Source: Lates calcarifer
Lineage: Eukaryota; Chordata; Actinopteri; Centropomidae
Length of the DNA stretch: 64,000 bases
Reading direction: 5' to 3'
NCBI RefSeq assembly: GCF_001640805.2
Contig: NC_066856.1
Location: 3,944,826 to 4,008,825, forward strand
Part shown: one piece after another, positions 1 through 11,783 of the stretch
Position numbering within the stretch: position 1 is the first letter of the stretch
Layout: the number at the start of each line of letters is the position of its first letter
Notes under the pieces: model-generated
Database searches by the model: none
The model's input: only the letters and a program-made list of their open reading frames with translations
What the model was told of the DNA's origin: nothing
Position numbers and translations under genes: made by a program

Positions 1-539
1 TTGTATATTAAGCTGCATCTCCTGATATAATCTTCTATATTTCTTCATCAGGAGAAGGCTTGTTGAGAAGATGTATCAATGATGTTCTTAACGAAGGCAC
101 TTTATTATCAGTGCTGGGTCAAATACAATCTGCTCATGCTACCAGAAAGACTGACAAAGAAACAAAGAAAATATAGTACTTATATAGGTTAATGGCCATG
201 AGGACCATGGTTACATAAGAAATATATACTATGTCTGAACCACAGATGGAAGATATAAATATGTCCTGACATCAGACCACTTGGGCATTAAACACAACAT
301 ATATTAATTGGCTATGTAAATATTTGAGCTTCTGGAGAGCATGGAGACTAAGAAAAGAGTTCAAACAGCAGACACTTATAAAAGCTTACCATCACAGTTA
401 CAGATCCTGTCAACAGTTTTACAGACGTCTCTTTTATGACAGTGGTCTGTGGTGAAAATGTGTTTTGGGCTGCAGGGATTTTTTTTCTTTACAATATCAA
501 ATATAAAATGTAATGTAAAAAATACTATAATAAAGTAAC
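1..539. other. Intergenic, nothing recognised
   Basis: AT-rich sequence with no long open frame, no recognisable domain and no clear repeat. It lies at the window edge, downstream (on the minus strand) of the zinc-finger relic. Confidence 0.5.
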
Positions 540-835
540 AGAAATATACTGTGTCTGCTATGATCACTAAACGCAGTAAATTGTTTTTCACAGTGGTTAC
601 AGTGGTATGGCTTCTTTCCAGTGTGGGTGAGCAGGTGTCTCTTGTAGTGACTTGAGCAACTGAAACTTTTTTCACGTTGTACAAGGGCTCCTCTCCAGTG
701 TGGACATGCAGGCACTTTTCTGCCACATTGTTCACACTAGTAGTTTCTCTGTGGTGTGACTGAGTACATGTCTTCTCAGACTATGCAACTGAAAGACTTC
801 CAACACTTGTGAACCTGATTCTGTCTGTGTCTGTT
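540..835 (-). pseudogene. C2H2 zinc-finger relic, several frameshifts
   Basis: Read on the minus strand, this stretch carries pieces of Krueppel-type zinc fingers scattered over different frames. Recognisable fragments are QLHSLRRHVLSHTTEK (around 760-800), CEQCGRK (around 720-735), LHVHTGEEPLYNV (around 680-700), and KSFSCSSHYKRHLLTHTGKKPYHC followed by NHCEKQF (around 570-665). The HTGEKP-like linkers (HTTEK, HTGEEP, HTGKKP) sit at finger spacing, which chance would not give. At least two frame changes and an in-frame stop separate the fragments, and the last finger lacks its second His, so it cannot encode a working protein. The family normally binds DNA in the nucleus. It is probably a decayed copy or a terminal exon remnant of a zinc-finger gene; the parent gene cannot be named. 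Confidence 0.72.
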
Positions 836-3800
836 TCAAATGAGAAAAATAGAGACAGAGAAATTAAGGTTAGACATCATATTTAGTACTTAATAAAATA
901 CTGCTAATCATTGAGCAGCCATGTTATGGAGCCCCACAGCTGTAACATCTTAACTTACTGAACAATTTATCATGGCTTTCACTAGTGGAGGAATATGACC
1001 AAGTTGGGTGTTTACCTGTTTTATGAAGTATTTGAATAGGTCCTTTATGTCCTGTTCTGAGATGGACCTCTTCAGTCCCAGAAATCCTTAGACAGTAGAC
1101 CAGTCCTACTTTTACTTTTTTCAGTCTTCCCATGGCAAAGTGTTTCTCCAGTTTTAGTCCACTGAAAACTATACTGTATTATTTTCATGCTCACAGTGGT
1201 GGGTTTTGAGACTGTAAGAGTACTATAAGAGGAAACTGGAAGTAGATCTAAACAACAATTTACTCAGCCTTTACTCAGCCTGTCCTCCAGATAACCTTTT
1301 GTCCTCCCACCCTCTCACTCCACAGACTGGACTGATCAGATACATGTTGCGGCTGCTTTGCCAGATGACTGTTGACTCACTCACACATTCACAGCAATGA
1401 CACCAGCATACTTATTTCAGTGACAGGGTATTTTTACACCACCTAATCTAACAAGTCTAAAACGAACTATTCTTAGCTGTTAATAATGTGTGCAATCTTG
1501 TTTAATAAGAGGTTAAATAAACCTGGGCCTATGGGAAACTTTTCTTTCTCCCCTTTTTACTTTTTGCATTAAGAGCAAATTCTAATGTAGTGTGTAATCT
1601 CAGGGAAAGATATTTATCTGCATATTTTGGATGCCACAGTAACCTGTAGTAACCAGTAACCTGTGCTGGTTATTAATGTATTTAAGGTCTGGTAGCAGAT
1701 GATCTTGTGTTTGTCCTCTTCTATCTCACGGTTTTGCAGGGTCTGTCTCTCTGAAGTTTGGTCTCAGCTGCTGCCGGGGCAGGGAAGTTTTTTTTGGAAG
1801 TAGACAAAGAGGAATGGGATGGTTGACATACCAGCAGGGACACACACTATCATGCACCCATCCAGCTACAGATGTACACACACGCACATGTACTTGCATG
1901 CACACTTATTGGATGAGGGGCAAGAACTTAGTTTATCTCATATCTACACTCCTGCTTGATAAATTAATTCAGCTACATGATGTGATTGACATGAATTCCT
2001 GGACACTGGTTGCAGTGTCCCAACTGTGAAACAGTGTTCTCTGTATAAAATATGTTGTGCAGGAAAATGTATTCTTAAAGAGTTTTATCTGGAGTAATTT
2101 TATATTGGGAAAAAAACAATAAGACTAATTTATGCTTTTCATAGCGTTTATATTGGGTTTACTTCATTTTTAAATTTTTCCAAAAATGTATTTTAACCCA
2201 TCTACCTAAAATTTTTATGTCTCAGTCACACACACATAATATTAGCTCATCAAGTTGATATAACATGCTACCAAATTCACTCTGCTTTTAGTCCTGTTTT
2301 GATCTCCCCTTTCACCTTTGGTCTTCTTCTGAATTAAATTGGATGATAATTCTTTGGAGGTTTGTTATTATGAGTGATCCCTTTCATGATATACTTTTTT
2401 TTTGCTAATTTCAGAAATTCCTTGCAGATTTAAAATATTGCAGCTTTGAAGTTCTACAGTAGGTAAATAAATGTAAACATGACATTGAGCAGGGGCCTGG
2501 ACTCTTATTTGTTCTATCCACCTAAGTCACTGAGACACACTGGAATACATTGTATGTGTCACTCATGTATGTACCATGTACCATGTCTATGAAGGTCAGT
2601 TTTCAACTTCATCTGATTTACCTTTTCAGTCCATAATTTAGTATCTGGAGTTTGGAGACTGAGGCCTTTCTTTGAGTGACTCTGAGCTGATATATCAGTT
2701 TGTAGGTCACTTCTGCCATGAGCCACAGCAGTCATCACCCTGTGCATGTACAGGTAGTTTGTGCTGTAAACAATGCTGTAATGCAATTATATCTTCAAAA
2801 ATATATTAAATATATAACGTCACTGTTGCGCTTTCATTTTGCAAATGTCACCGGAAATAAAAACACAGTTACTCTTTTCTCTCATCTTGTTAGGCGGTGT
2901 GTGAGTCCTTTGTTACACTGATCGTAAATTCATTTCACCATTGGTTTTAAGTTGTTGTAAGTGTTTTAACAAGGACACTGTTTGGAAAATAGTTTCTGAA
3001 TTTGATTCTTGCATGGATTCATCTTCAGCCAACGTAATGCATTTTACACTGATACAAGCAGCTCATGCCTTTTTCCATGTACATACCACTGTCTTCGTTA
3101 TGACTGGCACATTGTCACATGATGCCTGGGGATTTTTCACTGTCTATGAGGAAAATACAACATCTGTACCCTTATTATGAGATGTAACCTTTGATACCCT
3201 TCACATACACTAGTATATAGTAGTATACAGTAGTATACTGTTTGTTGAGGATTCTACACCAATGCTCTTAGCACTAAGTTCCTCACCAAACTTGCATTGC
3301 GAATGTCAGCCTAAGTTACCTCTATCATTTTTCAAAGATGTGTGTGAAAGAGTGAAGGGAAGAAGCCCACCCCACCCAGGTCTCTGCAGCCAAACCTGGA
3401 ATCAGATGACATTGAAAAATAAAAACCTGGAAAGAATGAGGTAGTGCTTTGTTTTATACACACACATACTCTGTGACAGTGGCTGGTAAATGGTGTGGAA
3501 GGGAACAAGTTACCAAAAGTGTATGGTGGCCCCTCCTGGCAGATGTAGGTGCTCTCCCTTTACAGAGCACAGAACCATTAAGCACAACCATCCACTGATT
3601 TTACCTTCATTAAAGAGACCTTATCTTCTTCATCTCACCCTGTTTCCCAACTTTAAAAAAATCTATTATTATTGTTTTATTCTTTAAACACATTACGACC
3701 CAAATGCTGCTATATAAGCTGTTGTCTGTTGATGAGAGTCAGTGTGCCTGTGCTCAGAGTGTCTATCTGTCATTCACTTGTTCACTATCATACAATCTGA

Positions 3801-4600
3801 TCCATATTCCTCTTCACGTCACCCTTTTGTTCTCTACGTTGCCACACATAATGTGAACCATGATAGCATGTGTGCTCGGAACCGACCGTGCAGTCCCTGT
3901 CTACCACTTTACACCAGTCCAGGACTGTGACCAGGGCTGTCTCCCCTATGTACTGCTCTGACAGCACCGAGCTGACAAACCACTAGGAGTGTGAGCGGAC
4001 TGAACAGCAGACGGACACGTGTGCAAAGATTCAGACACAGAGGAAGAACAGGGAGGGTGGGTCCAGAAGCTGCCTTGTAAATGTGACTGACCATGTTTGT
4101 GTTCTGTGTCTGGCAGGTTAACAAAACTATTATTTTTACTCCTCAGAGTTAGTCTGAGCATCTAATCATGCTCCAGGTACTGTCCTGCATTGATAGAAGA
4201 GGAGAAAGAGGACAGGAACAGTTTGATAGAAGCCAGTGATGATATTAACTTCACCTGTACTTCTCTGCCAGCTAACTGGAACAGTCAGCAGTGGACAGAG
4301 AGATAAACACTGATGGAAACCTGGGAGTCAAGATGTGTTTAGTTTTAAATAAAGATCAACTTTGCTTTGAGACATCACCAAGAATGAACAGAGTGGTAAG
4401 TAGCCCTTTACAGAGAATCTAAATGTTGAATGTGTTGTGTTGTAGCAGGTCTTTCTTGATTAATTGTTATTTAATTAAAGTTAACGTTATCATTAATGTC
4501 ACCACTCAGTTAAATCCACAGTCTTTATGGTGCAGTGAGGCTGTGTCAGACAGTAGTGACAGGTGTTTCTGAAATATTACAAACACGTCAAAGTATGAAC
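836..4600. other. Intergenic, no supported gene
   Basis: AT-rich sequence with short open frames only, none with a recognisable domain or a splice-supported continuation. Small simple-sequence patches occur, for example a CA-rich patch near 1840-1900 and a short TAGTATA tandem near 3209-3243. The 3900-4400 part is less AT-rich and contains splice-like signals, including a GTGGTAAGTA donor-like site near 4391, but no exon chain could be built. Confidence 0.45.
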
Positions 4601-4760
4601 TGTTTCTCCCTCATCAGTTGTTTGTCTTTAAGAGAGAGAACAGAACCCAACAAAACAGAATGGAACTGAACTGAGCTTAACTGAGCAGAACAGAACACAG
4701 TAGAATAGAGCAGAACTGAGCTGGACTGAACACAAGTGACCTGAACTGAAGAGGAGACAG
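4600..4760. repeat. Degenerate GAACT/CAGAA pentamer-type simple repeat
   Basis: The stretch is built of short, drifting units such as GAACTGAGC, GAACAGAAC and GAACTGAA repeated about 12-15 times. It directly precedes the ~190-bp tandem array. The minus-strand open frame over it (repetitive SVQFHSVLL-like peptide) is a by-product of the repeat and is not a gene. Confidence 0.6.
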
Positions 4761-5818
4761 TCACACTTCTGCCAGCTCCCACAATTCGCTGTGAACCATC
4801 TCATTTACACAGATAAGTATACTATTATATCCTGAGTTTGTGTTTTTATTAGTAAGTCTGATGTTGATTGATCAAATGATTAACTGTTATTCTCTCTGTC
4901 TGTCATCTGTCTTTAGAACAAGGAGAGGAAACAAGAGGGGTTTTAAAAAGATGAGTATATATTTATTCTCTGCTGTTATCTGAAGTTTTATTCTCACCAT
5001 CATATATTTATTTATCTATTTAACTTCAAGCTGTTAACTGTTGCCCTTCATCTGTTTTCATAAAGACTAAATGACACAAGAGGAAAAGAGAGCAGAGGAG
5101 ACAACAGGAGAGACACTGTGAAGATAAGTCTAGATTTAGTTTAATGTTTTTATCAGAGTTTCTATTTTCATCAATGGCTCTAATGTTTCTATCATTGCTA
5201 AATATAGTATTAACTCTTATTCCCCCTTTCTTTGCCATTTGTCCTTTAGTGAAAGAGGAAGTGAGGAGGAGCTGAGATGAGACGAGGAGAAGAACCATCT
5301 CATTTGAAAAGATCAGTACATTTTTATTATTATTTGTGATGATCAGAATTCATATAGTGAGTCACTATAGTTATATAGTGATCAAATGTTCTTCTGCTTG
5401 CTGAAGATGTTTATTAACTTTATTTCCACCTGTTTGTCATTTGACTTGTACAGAGAGAGGAGAGGATGAGAGAAGAGAGGGGTGACCATGCACTGGCAAT
5501 TCTCACATTTAAAAAGATGAGTGAACATTTATTCTATGAGATTATCAGAGTTTCACTATTCATGACTTGTTCTTTTGTTTTCCTCATTGTTCAAGTTATT
5601 AACTGTTATTTCCTCTTTATCTGTCCGTTGTCTTATAGAGAGAGGAGGAGTGGAGACGAGACAGAGTGAGACAATTCACTGTGAACCATCTCATTTCTGA
5701 AAAGATAAGTATACATTTATTTCATGTTTTTATCAGAGTTTCTATTTTCATCAGTGGCTCTAATGTTTATATCACTGCTAAAATATTAATTGTTGTTCCT
5801 TTTTCTTTTCTATTTGTC

Positions 5819-5871
<53 letters not shown>

Positions 5872-6045
5872 TCCTGTCAACCATCTTATTTCAAAAGATT
5901 AGTATACTTTATTATTAGTTATTACAATTACTTATTATTATAACAATTCTTACACAATTGAATAATTCTTCTGGTTATTAATGATTGTCTCTGTTTCTCT
6001 TTGTCTTTTAGAGAAGAAGAAACAAGTCACCATTTTTACATTTTT
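4760..6045. repeat. Tandem array of ~190-bp units, splice-like block in each
   Basis: About seven diverged copies of one unit follow each other, with period about 150 bp early and about 190 bp later. Copies begin near 4882, 5032, 5210, 5405, 5595, 5785 and 5975, with a partial copy near 4770. Each has, in order: TATTAACTGTTATT followed by a pyrimidine-rich tract ending in TTTGTCTTTAG or similar, a purine-rich block (AGAGAGGAGGAG-type, 40-90 bp), often AACCATCTCATTT, then AAAAGATAAGTATA and a T-rich tail (CAGAGTTTCTATTTTCATCA in several). The layout imitates acceptor-exon-donor. No copy has a conserved reading frame. It may be a minisatellite, or a decayed array of duplicated short exons. Confidence 0.8.
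5822..5869. repeat. (GA)n microsatellite
   Basis: A perfect run of 24 GA dinucleotides. It sits exactly where the other copies of the ~190-bp array have their purine-rich AGAGAGGAG block, so it probably grew from that block by slippage. The RERERE peptide frame across it is an artefact. Confidence 0.95.
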
Positions 6046-6049
6046 CTGT

Positions 6050-6144
6050 TCACTTATTGTGTATTTGTTATTAGCATTTTTACTGTTTGTACTTATTTCC
6101 CTGTGAGGATCAATACATTTTTCTGACTCTGATTCTGATTCATT
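6050..6144 (+). mobile_element. LINE-type 3' tail (fragment)
   Basis: The sequence TTTCCCTGTGAGGATCAATA followed by a repeated TCTGACTCTGATTCTGATT tail resembles the 3' ends of fish non-LTR retrotransposons, which finish in a GATCAATAAA-like motif and a short tandem tail. Only the tail is visible; no reverse transcriptase frame is attached. The assignment is by remembered pattern and needs a repeat-library search. Confidence 0.5.
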
Positions 6145-6145
6145 T

Positions 6146-9100
6146 TATATTCAGGAATAACCACATATTATGAGTTTTAAAAGCACAGTAGACTAGTATT
6201 ATAAGGGTTTCGATGGGGAACTTTATTGTCCAATGAATAATAGTCTTTATTTACATCACTCTAATACACAACTCTAAACTGACAGAGGGCTATTATAAGT
6301 TACAACTACACAATTCCTCATTTCATTCATTCATTCATTCCTCATCCTCACTTTGATGTGCAGAAGAATCATCAGAAGAAAAATCTGCTTTTCAATCATG
6401 ACCTCTAATCATTCAAATTTAAATGACTGAATCCAAAATGTCAGAAAATCAGATACGAGAAAACAGAAATATGATTTTAAACCATCTATATGTGTTCTTT
6501 CTGCAGATGCATATTATAGAGATGCACACACCAGCCTGAATTCTTTGTAATAGCTGGACAGAATTTCTAAAAGTTGGAAAAACACCTCTCACACTGCCTC
6601 TTGTTCTCCAGTTCTTCTATCTCTCAGTATTCTATATGGATATGAGGGCAGATCATGTTTAACCACCTGAAGACCATCTGTGGTCTGTGTCAAGCAGGAA
6701 AAAATTCAGCAAGGAGCAAGTTTTAAACCAATATGACATTTCTGACACCAAACATAAAATCTATTGGAATACTTTTAAACTTAAGTTGCTGTGTTGTTAT
6801 TCAAGCTATGACATTATATTAATGTGGCTGTTTGCCTTGGGAAACAGGGATCACAGGATCTTGTATTGAACTGAATCCCGGCAACCAAACTACAAATATA
6901 TGGAGACATTAAATTTCTTACATGTCTACAGTGGTGAATGACAACACTGTACAAACAGATGTGATGATGAAATGAATGACATGCTGACTGAGAAAAAGAA
7001 TGAGGCAAACATCCTGAAGAGCAAAGTCATATGAATTAAGGGTAGAAGGAACCAGAACTTGCTCATGTAATATTTAGCTGACTCTGGAAGACTGGCTATG
7101 GGAGCATGACTTAGGACAGGATTAGGTCAGAGCACAGAGAACAAACGAATCCTGTGCCACACAAACATCCCTGTTTTACCTGAGAAAAACAAAGGCCTGC
7201 TGCTGGCCTTATTCTAGTCATGGGAGACTATTATGAGCAGGTACAGTTGGATTCTATACTGACTCTTATCAGGGATTTCATTTGCCAGATAAGAAATCTA
7301 CACTGAGGTGCATAAGTTGTTGCATGGGCAGAAGAACAGTGGCTAAATGCTGGCAGGCTTGTATGATGGTAAAGTACACTCCACCACCCCTGCTTGTAGG
7401 ATGATTGATCAAACTAATTCTAGTCATGTTATATTCACCACTCTGCTGCAAGACACTGGTAACAGAGCAGCAGGTAATTTCACCTCTTCACTCTTCTCTC
7501 TTCCGGGTCCTCTCCTCTCGAGAGACCACCCGCTGAAATTATTCCTTTTATTATCGGAATCTGATCCATTTTAGTGCAATAACATTTGGAAAGTCAAACA
7601 GAGTTGTATGATGACATATTGTGTCCCCTCCATGCCTTTTTTTGTTACAGTATTAATCATTTGCTTTTTCCTTGAACAATGAGACAAACATATTGAAATA
7701 CAATATGTTATATTTAGAATAAATACAAAACACGTATTGTTGTTCTCAACACACATTTGCCAACTCTAAAGGTCATACTGCATTTTTACTCTGGATAAAG
7801 TTCAAAGCAGCATAGAGATAGACCTGTGAAACTGTTTTCTTTGGAGATGAAAGTCCTGAGGAGTCTTATTTTATGAATGAAAACATTTCCAAGTATCCAG
7901 CATCTTTGTCGTTGAGTACAGAGCCAATAATTACACATGAAAATATCGCTAACATAAATATTCTCTCATCTTTTCTTGAATGTGCAGGAGAAGAAAAAGT
8001 GATCTGATATTTTTACATCACTTTTAGAAAAAGTTGCCATTATCAAAGTTAGCCATGATATGAAGGAATTAATTGCAGGGTAAATAGCACTGGTCAGTTT
8101 AAAGTGCTGTTCCTTTGGAGGAGCAGACTTTTATTATGCAGCTTTTGATTGGTGGAATACAGGGGGTCATTTCAGATTGGATTTAGTAAGTAAAGCATCA
8201 GGCATTAGCAGCTTGGGAATTTGCATCTTATAGCTTTGAAGTGTTAAACACTATTTCTGGGAAATTCATTAATATGCACATTTATTCTGAAAGGTACCTT
8301 AAAATCTAATCAGATCACCTTCTCCACATGGAGTACCTGTGGCATAGGTATGAAGTTTCTGCCATGTATTTTTCTTGTTATCCTGTTCACAAGAGTCACA
8401 GACGCCAGCTTGACCACATAATGTCCTACACAGTGTGGTGTTGAGACATAAGAAGGCACTATGTGGGAACAGATGACATCAGTCATTAAACCCTCCAACA
8501 CAGACTACAAGAAAAGAACGTGTGATTTAGAGGGCAGGAAATAATAATAATAACACTCAAGCTTGCTTCAGCTGCTGGACATCTGGTCTAATTATACACT
8601 CCCTCAGTACAAATGTGTTTACTGTGACATCTCTCTAGTATTCACCACTGGAAAAACTTTGCTGTTTTTCTGATTCATCATCATATGATATTTGTAGCTG
8701 GGTCTTTCAAGATCTCAAACAGGATGTAGTGTTGCCCTATCAGATTGTTCAAACACATGTGACATTTCCATACCCAAGTTATAGTGAGAGATTCACACAA
8801 AGGTTTAAATTAATGAAGGTCCATCATCTCTTGGTAATAACATGGATGATTAGAGCAAAGGCACAACTGGAAATAGAAGGGGTAAGATAAACTAAGAAAG
8901 TAAGGTGGGAAGAATGAACGAATGCATCCTAACTTTCCGTAGAGCAACTTGATAACACCCTCCCAGCCCAGCGAACCCCTATTTTTGTTTGTCTGTTTCT
9001 ATCTCAGTTCTATTTGTCATTTTATGCACAAGTAAACTGAACTCTGACTATTTTCTCAGACTGTGGGAAGCCTCTCCAGAGCCACAGAAGTGCACAGTTG

Positions 9101-9480
9101 TTTTAATAACTGAGTGACCATTGATAATCTGAGTGGATCAAACAATTATTCAAGAAACCACTAGGTGGCACCAATTTACCATCTAAGTCCCCAGGCTTCT
9201 TATTCAGGCCCAATAATCTATCCATTACAGGTTAAACTAATAAATATAAATAAAGATACATAAACATTTGTTGTGGTAATGTATAAATATCGACATAATT
9301 GTCTTTTTTTTTTCTCATTTGTGTCCTGCTAAACATGTAGAATCACTATGTATGCTGTGCTGTCTTGTAAGACAACTTTTAATGGCTTTACATAAATGTA
9401 AACTGGTTGTTTGTCAGTATTAAATCGTATAAACATATGTTTTCACTGAGTCGGAATATACAGAAGGTTGTAGAAACATT
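6146..9480. other. Intergenic, no supported gene
   Basis: AT-rich sequence without a recognisable coding exon. Short simple runs occur, such as CATTCATTCATTC near 6325-6341 and AATAATAAT near 8540. Open frames here are short and have no domain signature. Confidence 0.45.
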
Positions 9481-9483
9481 TTA

Positions 9484-10095
9484 AGAGAGGTGTCTGTGAG
9501 GATTCTCAGTCATCCAGAACATGGTATTCTGAGAAAAGATGAATCAAGGGCAATGAAGAAATTTCCCCTCTCATCCAAGAGGTTTCTTCAGTTCTGAGAG
9601 ACATGTACCTCATATCATGATCCCTCCTCTGGTGTAGGCAAACAGTGGAGTCTTGACCTGACCTGACGGTTTGCCCCCCCCTGTGTTGAGCCATGAGTTT
9701 TAATGGTTGTTTAAACGTAACATAAACAACCATTAAACAACCCTTATCCTCACCCGAAAGATAGGGGACATTCCCTCTATGTCAACAGTGTTCATATTTT
9801 AGATAGTGAGCGGTGACAGATGATTTGTAAGAGGAGTGAAGGAGGCCATATATGTAGAAAAAGAGAAATACCCCTCAACAGAGGGGGAGGTCTAAGACAC
9901 CACTTATCCACCACCCACAAATGCTATCCTATCATCCCTTCCCAGGAGATTTAACAGTCATTCGTACTTGGCCTCACATGACTCCCCCCACAGAGGTTAA
10001 ATACCTGGGTTTCCCCACCACTCAGTCAGAACTGAAGAAGCCTCTTGGATTAATCCATCTGCCCTTGATTGAACATTTCTTGGAATCTTAAGAGG
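9484..10095 (+). mobile_element. Penelope-like element remnant (GIY-YIG tail, inverted arms)
   Basis: Around 9750-9960 the plus strand carries fragments of the C-terminal part of the protein of Penelope-like retroelements common in fish: VHILDSER near 9790, VKEAIYVEKE near 9837-9866, then LRHHLS and SSLPRRFNSHSYLASHD in another frame. These elements encode a reverse transcriptase with a GIY-YIG endonuclease. Here only the tail survives, with at least two frameshifts. On both sides lies an inverted repeat: the left arm (about 9540-9605, reading out on the minus strand) and the right arm (about 10023-10075) share CAGAACTGAAGAA and CCTCTTGGAT and then GCCCTTGATT. Inverted flanks fit the unusual terminal structure of these elements. 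The element is dead. Confidence 0.7.
9699..9737. repeat. Perfect 15-bp inverted repeat
   Basis: TTTAATGGTTGTTTA at 9699-9713 is matched by its exact reverse complement at 9723-9737, with a 9-base spacer. It sits inside the Penelope-like remnant and could form a hairpin in RNA. Confidence 0.9.
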
Positions 10096-11310
10096 AGACT
10101 AAATTATTTGAGGGTGTGAGCAGCAGAGTGAAATAAAATTTCACACTCTGTATATGTTGTTTTTTTTTACATGTAAAACTTTTCTACACCAATTTCGAAT
10201 GAATTAACTGTGTTATGTTAAGTACTGTCCTATAGATGTAACATCAGGACCATCATTGCTATGGGAATAGCTATAGGAATGCTTGTTAGCCAATTCACAT
10301 TGTCTTTTTGTCTCCTCCTCTAACATCGTCCATTCACTAATGCGTGCATAGCTCTCATACGATCCCTCTTTTATAATGTACTGTAAAACATTGGCACACA
10401 CCTATAAAAGGGGTTCTTAGACTGTGATGACAGTTGTTGGCTGGATTCCTTTTCCCCACTCCAAAAACACGTATTTACCCTTCACACAAACTGACTTTCC
10501 CACTGCAAAATCCACCTGTCTCCTTGGAAGTTATATTTAGTTTGCTGGCAAACATAGACCCGTGTTTAATCATCAGTGTTATAATACAGAAAAGTTTCAA
10601 TTAAAATAAAACCAAAAACATACAATTTGGTCAAAACAGTTTGGTTTATTCTGAAATATAAATCTTTGTGTGTGAATGACCTGGCTATGTTATGAATGTG
10701 TGTATAAGGAACAGAGCAGTTACTTGTGCTGTTGATATTCTGTACATTCTGTCACACTGTATGTAAAGACAGCAGGGGTTTCCACGGGTGATGGCACCAC
10801 CAGTGGTATCCTGGACTGTTTGCGGGGAAGGATCCGGAATCAGGCTGTTTGCTCTTTAAGGCCTGTTGTCTGTCTAGCAAAAACATTCCCTCCAGCTTGG
10901 CAAGCAGAGCGTGCTGAGGGACAGAAGTTGACACCTACACAGGGCGGATACGCAGCATCCTGCATCCTGGATGCTTGCTGCTGCTAAACCTCAGCCACGG
11001 AGACCCAGCATGGGATTACTGGAGCTCTCAAGGCCCCACATGCCCCACACTACCTCCCCTTCCCCCACCCAGGTTACATGTGTGGTTTGCTTTGACGTGG
11101 CACATTAACATTAACATTTGCATGTGTATGATCTGGGTTTTGAGTCCATATTTTTCTTAATTTGATGCAGCAGAATTGCAGAGGGACAGAGAATAGGTCA
11201 GACATGCATGAAAAATGGGCAATAAACTGTGCAATGTATAGTCTGCAGCTCATCATTTATGAAAAAAAACTTTCACACAATATCACCTGTTTCCTTTGAA
11301 AATAATATTG
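10096..11310. other. Intergenic, with a GC-richer patch at 10750-11090
   Basis: Mostly AT-rich sequence with no exon that I can support. The patch at about 10750-11090 is clearly richer in G and C than its surroundings and includes short open frames on both strands. None has a recognisable domain, and no splice chain joins them to a neighbour. It may be a regulatory element or an unrecognised non-coding exon beyond the 3' end of aoc1. Confidence 0.4.
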
Positions 11311-11313
11311 GTC

Positions 11314-11323
11314 TTTATTTATT
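11314..11323 (-). terminator. aoc1: Candidate poly(A) signals of aoc1
   Basis: On the minus strand two overlapping AATAAA hexamers occur here, about 190 bases after the aoc1 stop codon. This would give a short 3' UTR. No transcript evidence is available. Confidence 0.5.
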
Positions 11324-11513
11324 TTTTACATTTTACAATTAATTCTTTTGAGAATTTTAATATTGCAAAAATTCTCATAAAGTTGTCTCTTTGTCATATT
11401 ACTGAGAATAAATTTGACTATGTACGTCCAGTGATTCATATCAGATCCTTATTCTGCAATTCATCTAAATGAAGTGAAAATCTGATTTGTGCCATAAAAC
11501 TTGTAAAACACCT

Positions 11514-11783
11514 CTAGACTCCTGCATAAGTGCCATTGTAAAAGAATGGTTCTTCGGTCACACAGTGACCTACGACCTCAGGTGTCCATCTCTGGATCTT
11601 GAGCTTGCCATCCTGGCCCGGCCGGACAATGACGGTGCTTTTGGATGCCAGCGAAGGGTCTTCATTGAAGAAATTGAAGGGTCGGAGGAAGAAGCCCACA
11701 GCATTGCCCGGTGTCGCTGTGTTGGGGATATCCTCTGAGTGAGGCACATGCAGGAAGCCTACGGTCACCCAGGCAACCAGGTC
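11514..11783 (-). CDS. aoc1: aoc1 last coding exon
   Basis: It encodes [20 protein letters not shown], including the third copper ligand His668, the family-typical NTATPGN and RPFNFF stretches, and a C-terminal [10 protein letters not shown] followed by TAG. The acceptor is CTCCTCTATGCAG. Confidence 0.94.
   Translation of the reverse strand, partial: DLVAWVTVGFLHVPHSEDIPNTATPGNAVGFFLRPFNFFNEDPSLASKSTVIVRPGQDGKLKIQRWTPEVVGHCVTEEPFFYNGTYAGV

Noticed and set aside
3946..4161. Two overlapping minus-strand open frames
   Set aside because: They have no domain, no splice-supported neighbour and are short; nothing favours coding.
5666..5902. Open frame with an (RE)n peptide
   Set aside because: It is created by the GA microsatellite inside the tandem array.
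4390..6045. 5' exons of an immune NLR or finTRIM-type gene
   Set aside because: Splice-like signals and short repeated blocks are reminiscent, but no NACHT, RING or B30.2 sequence and no shared reading frame is present.
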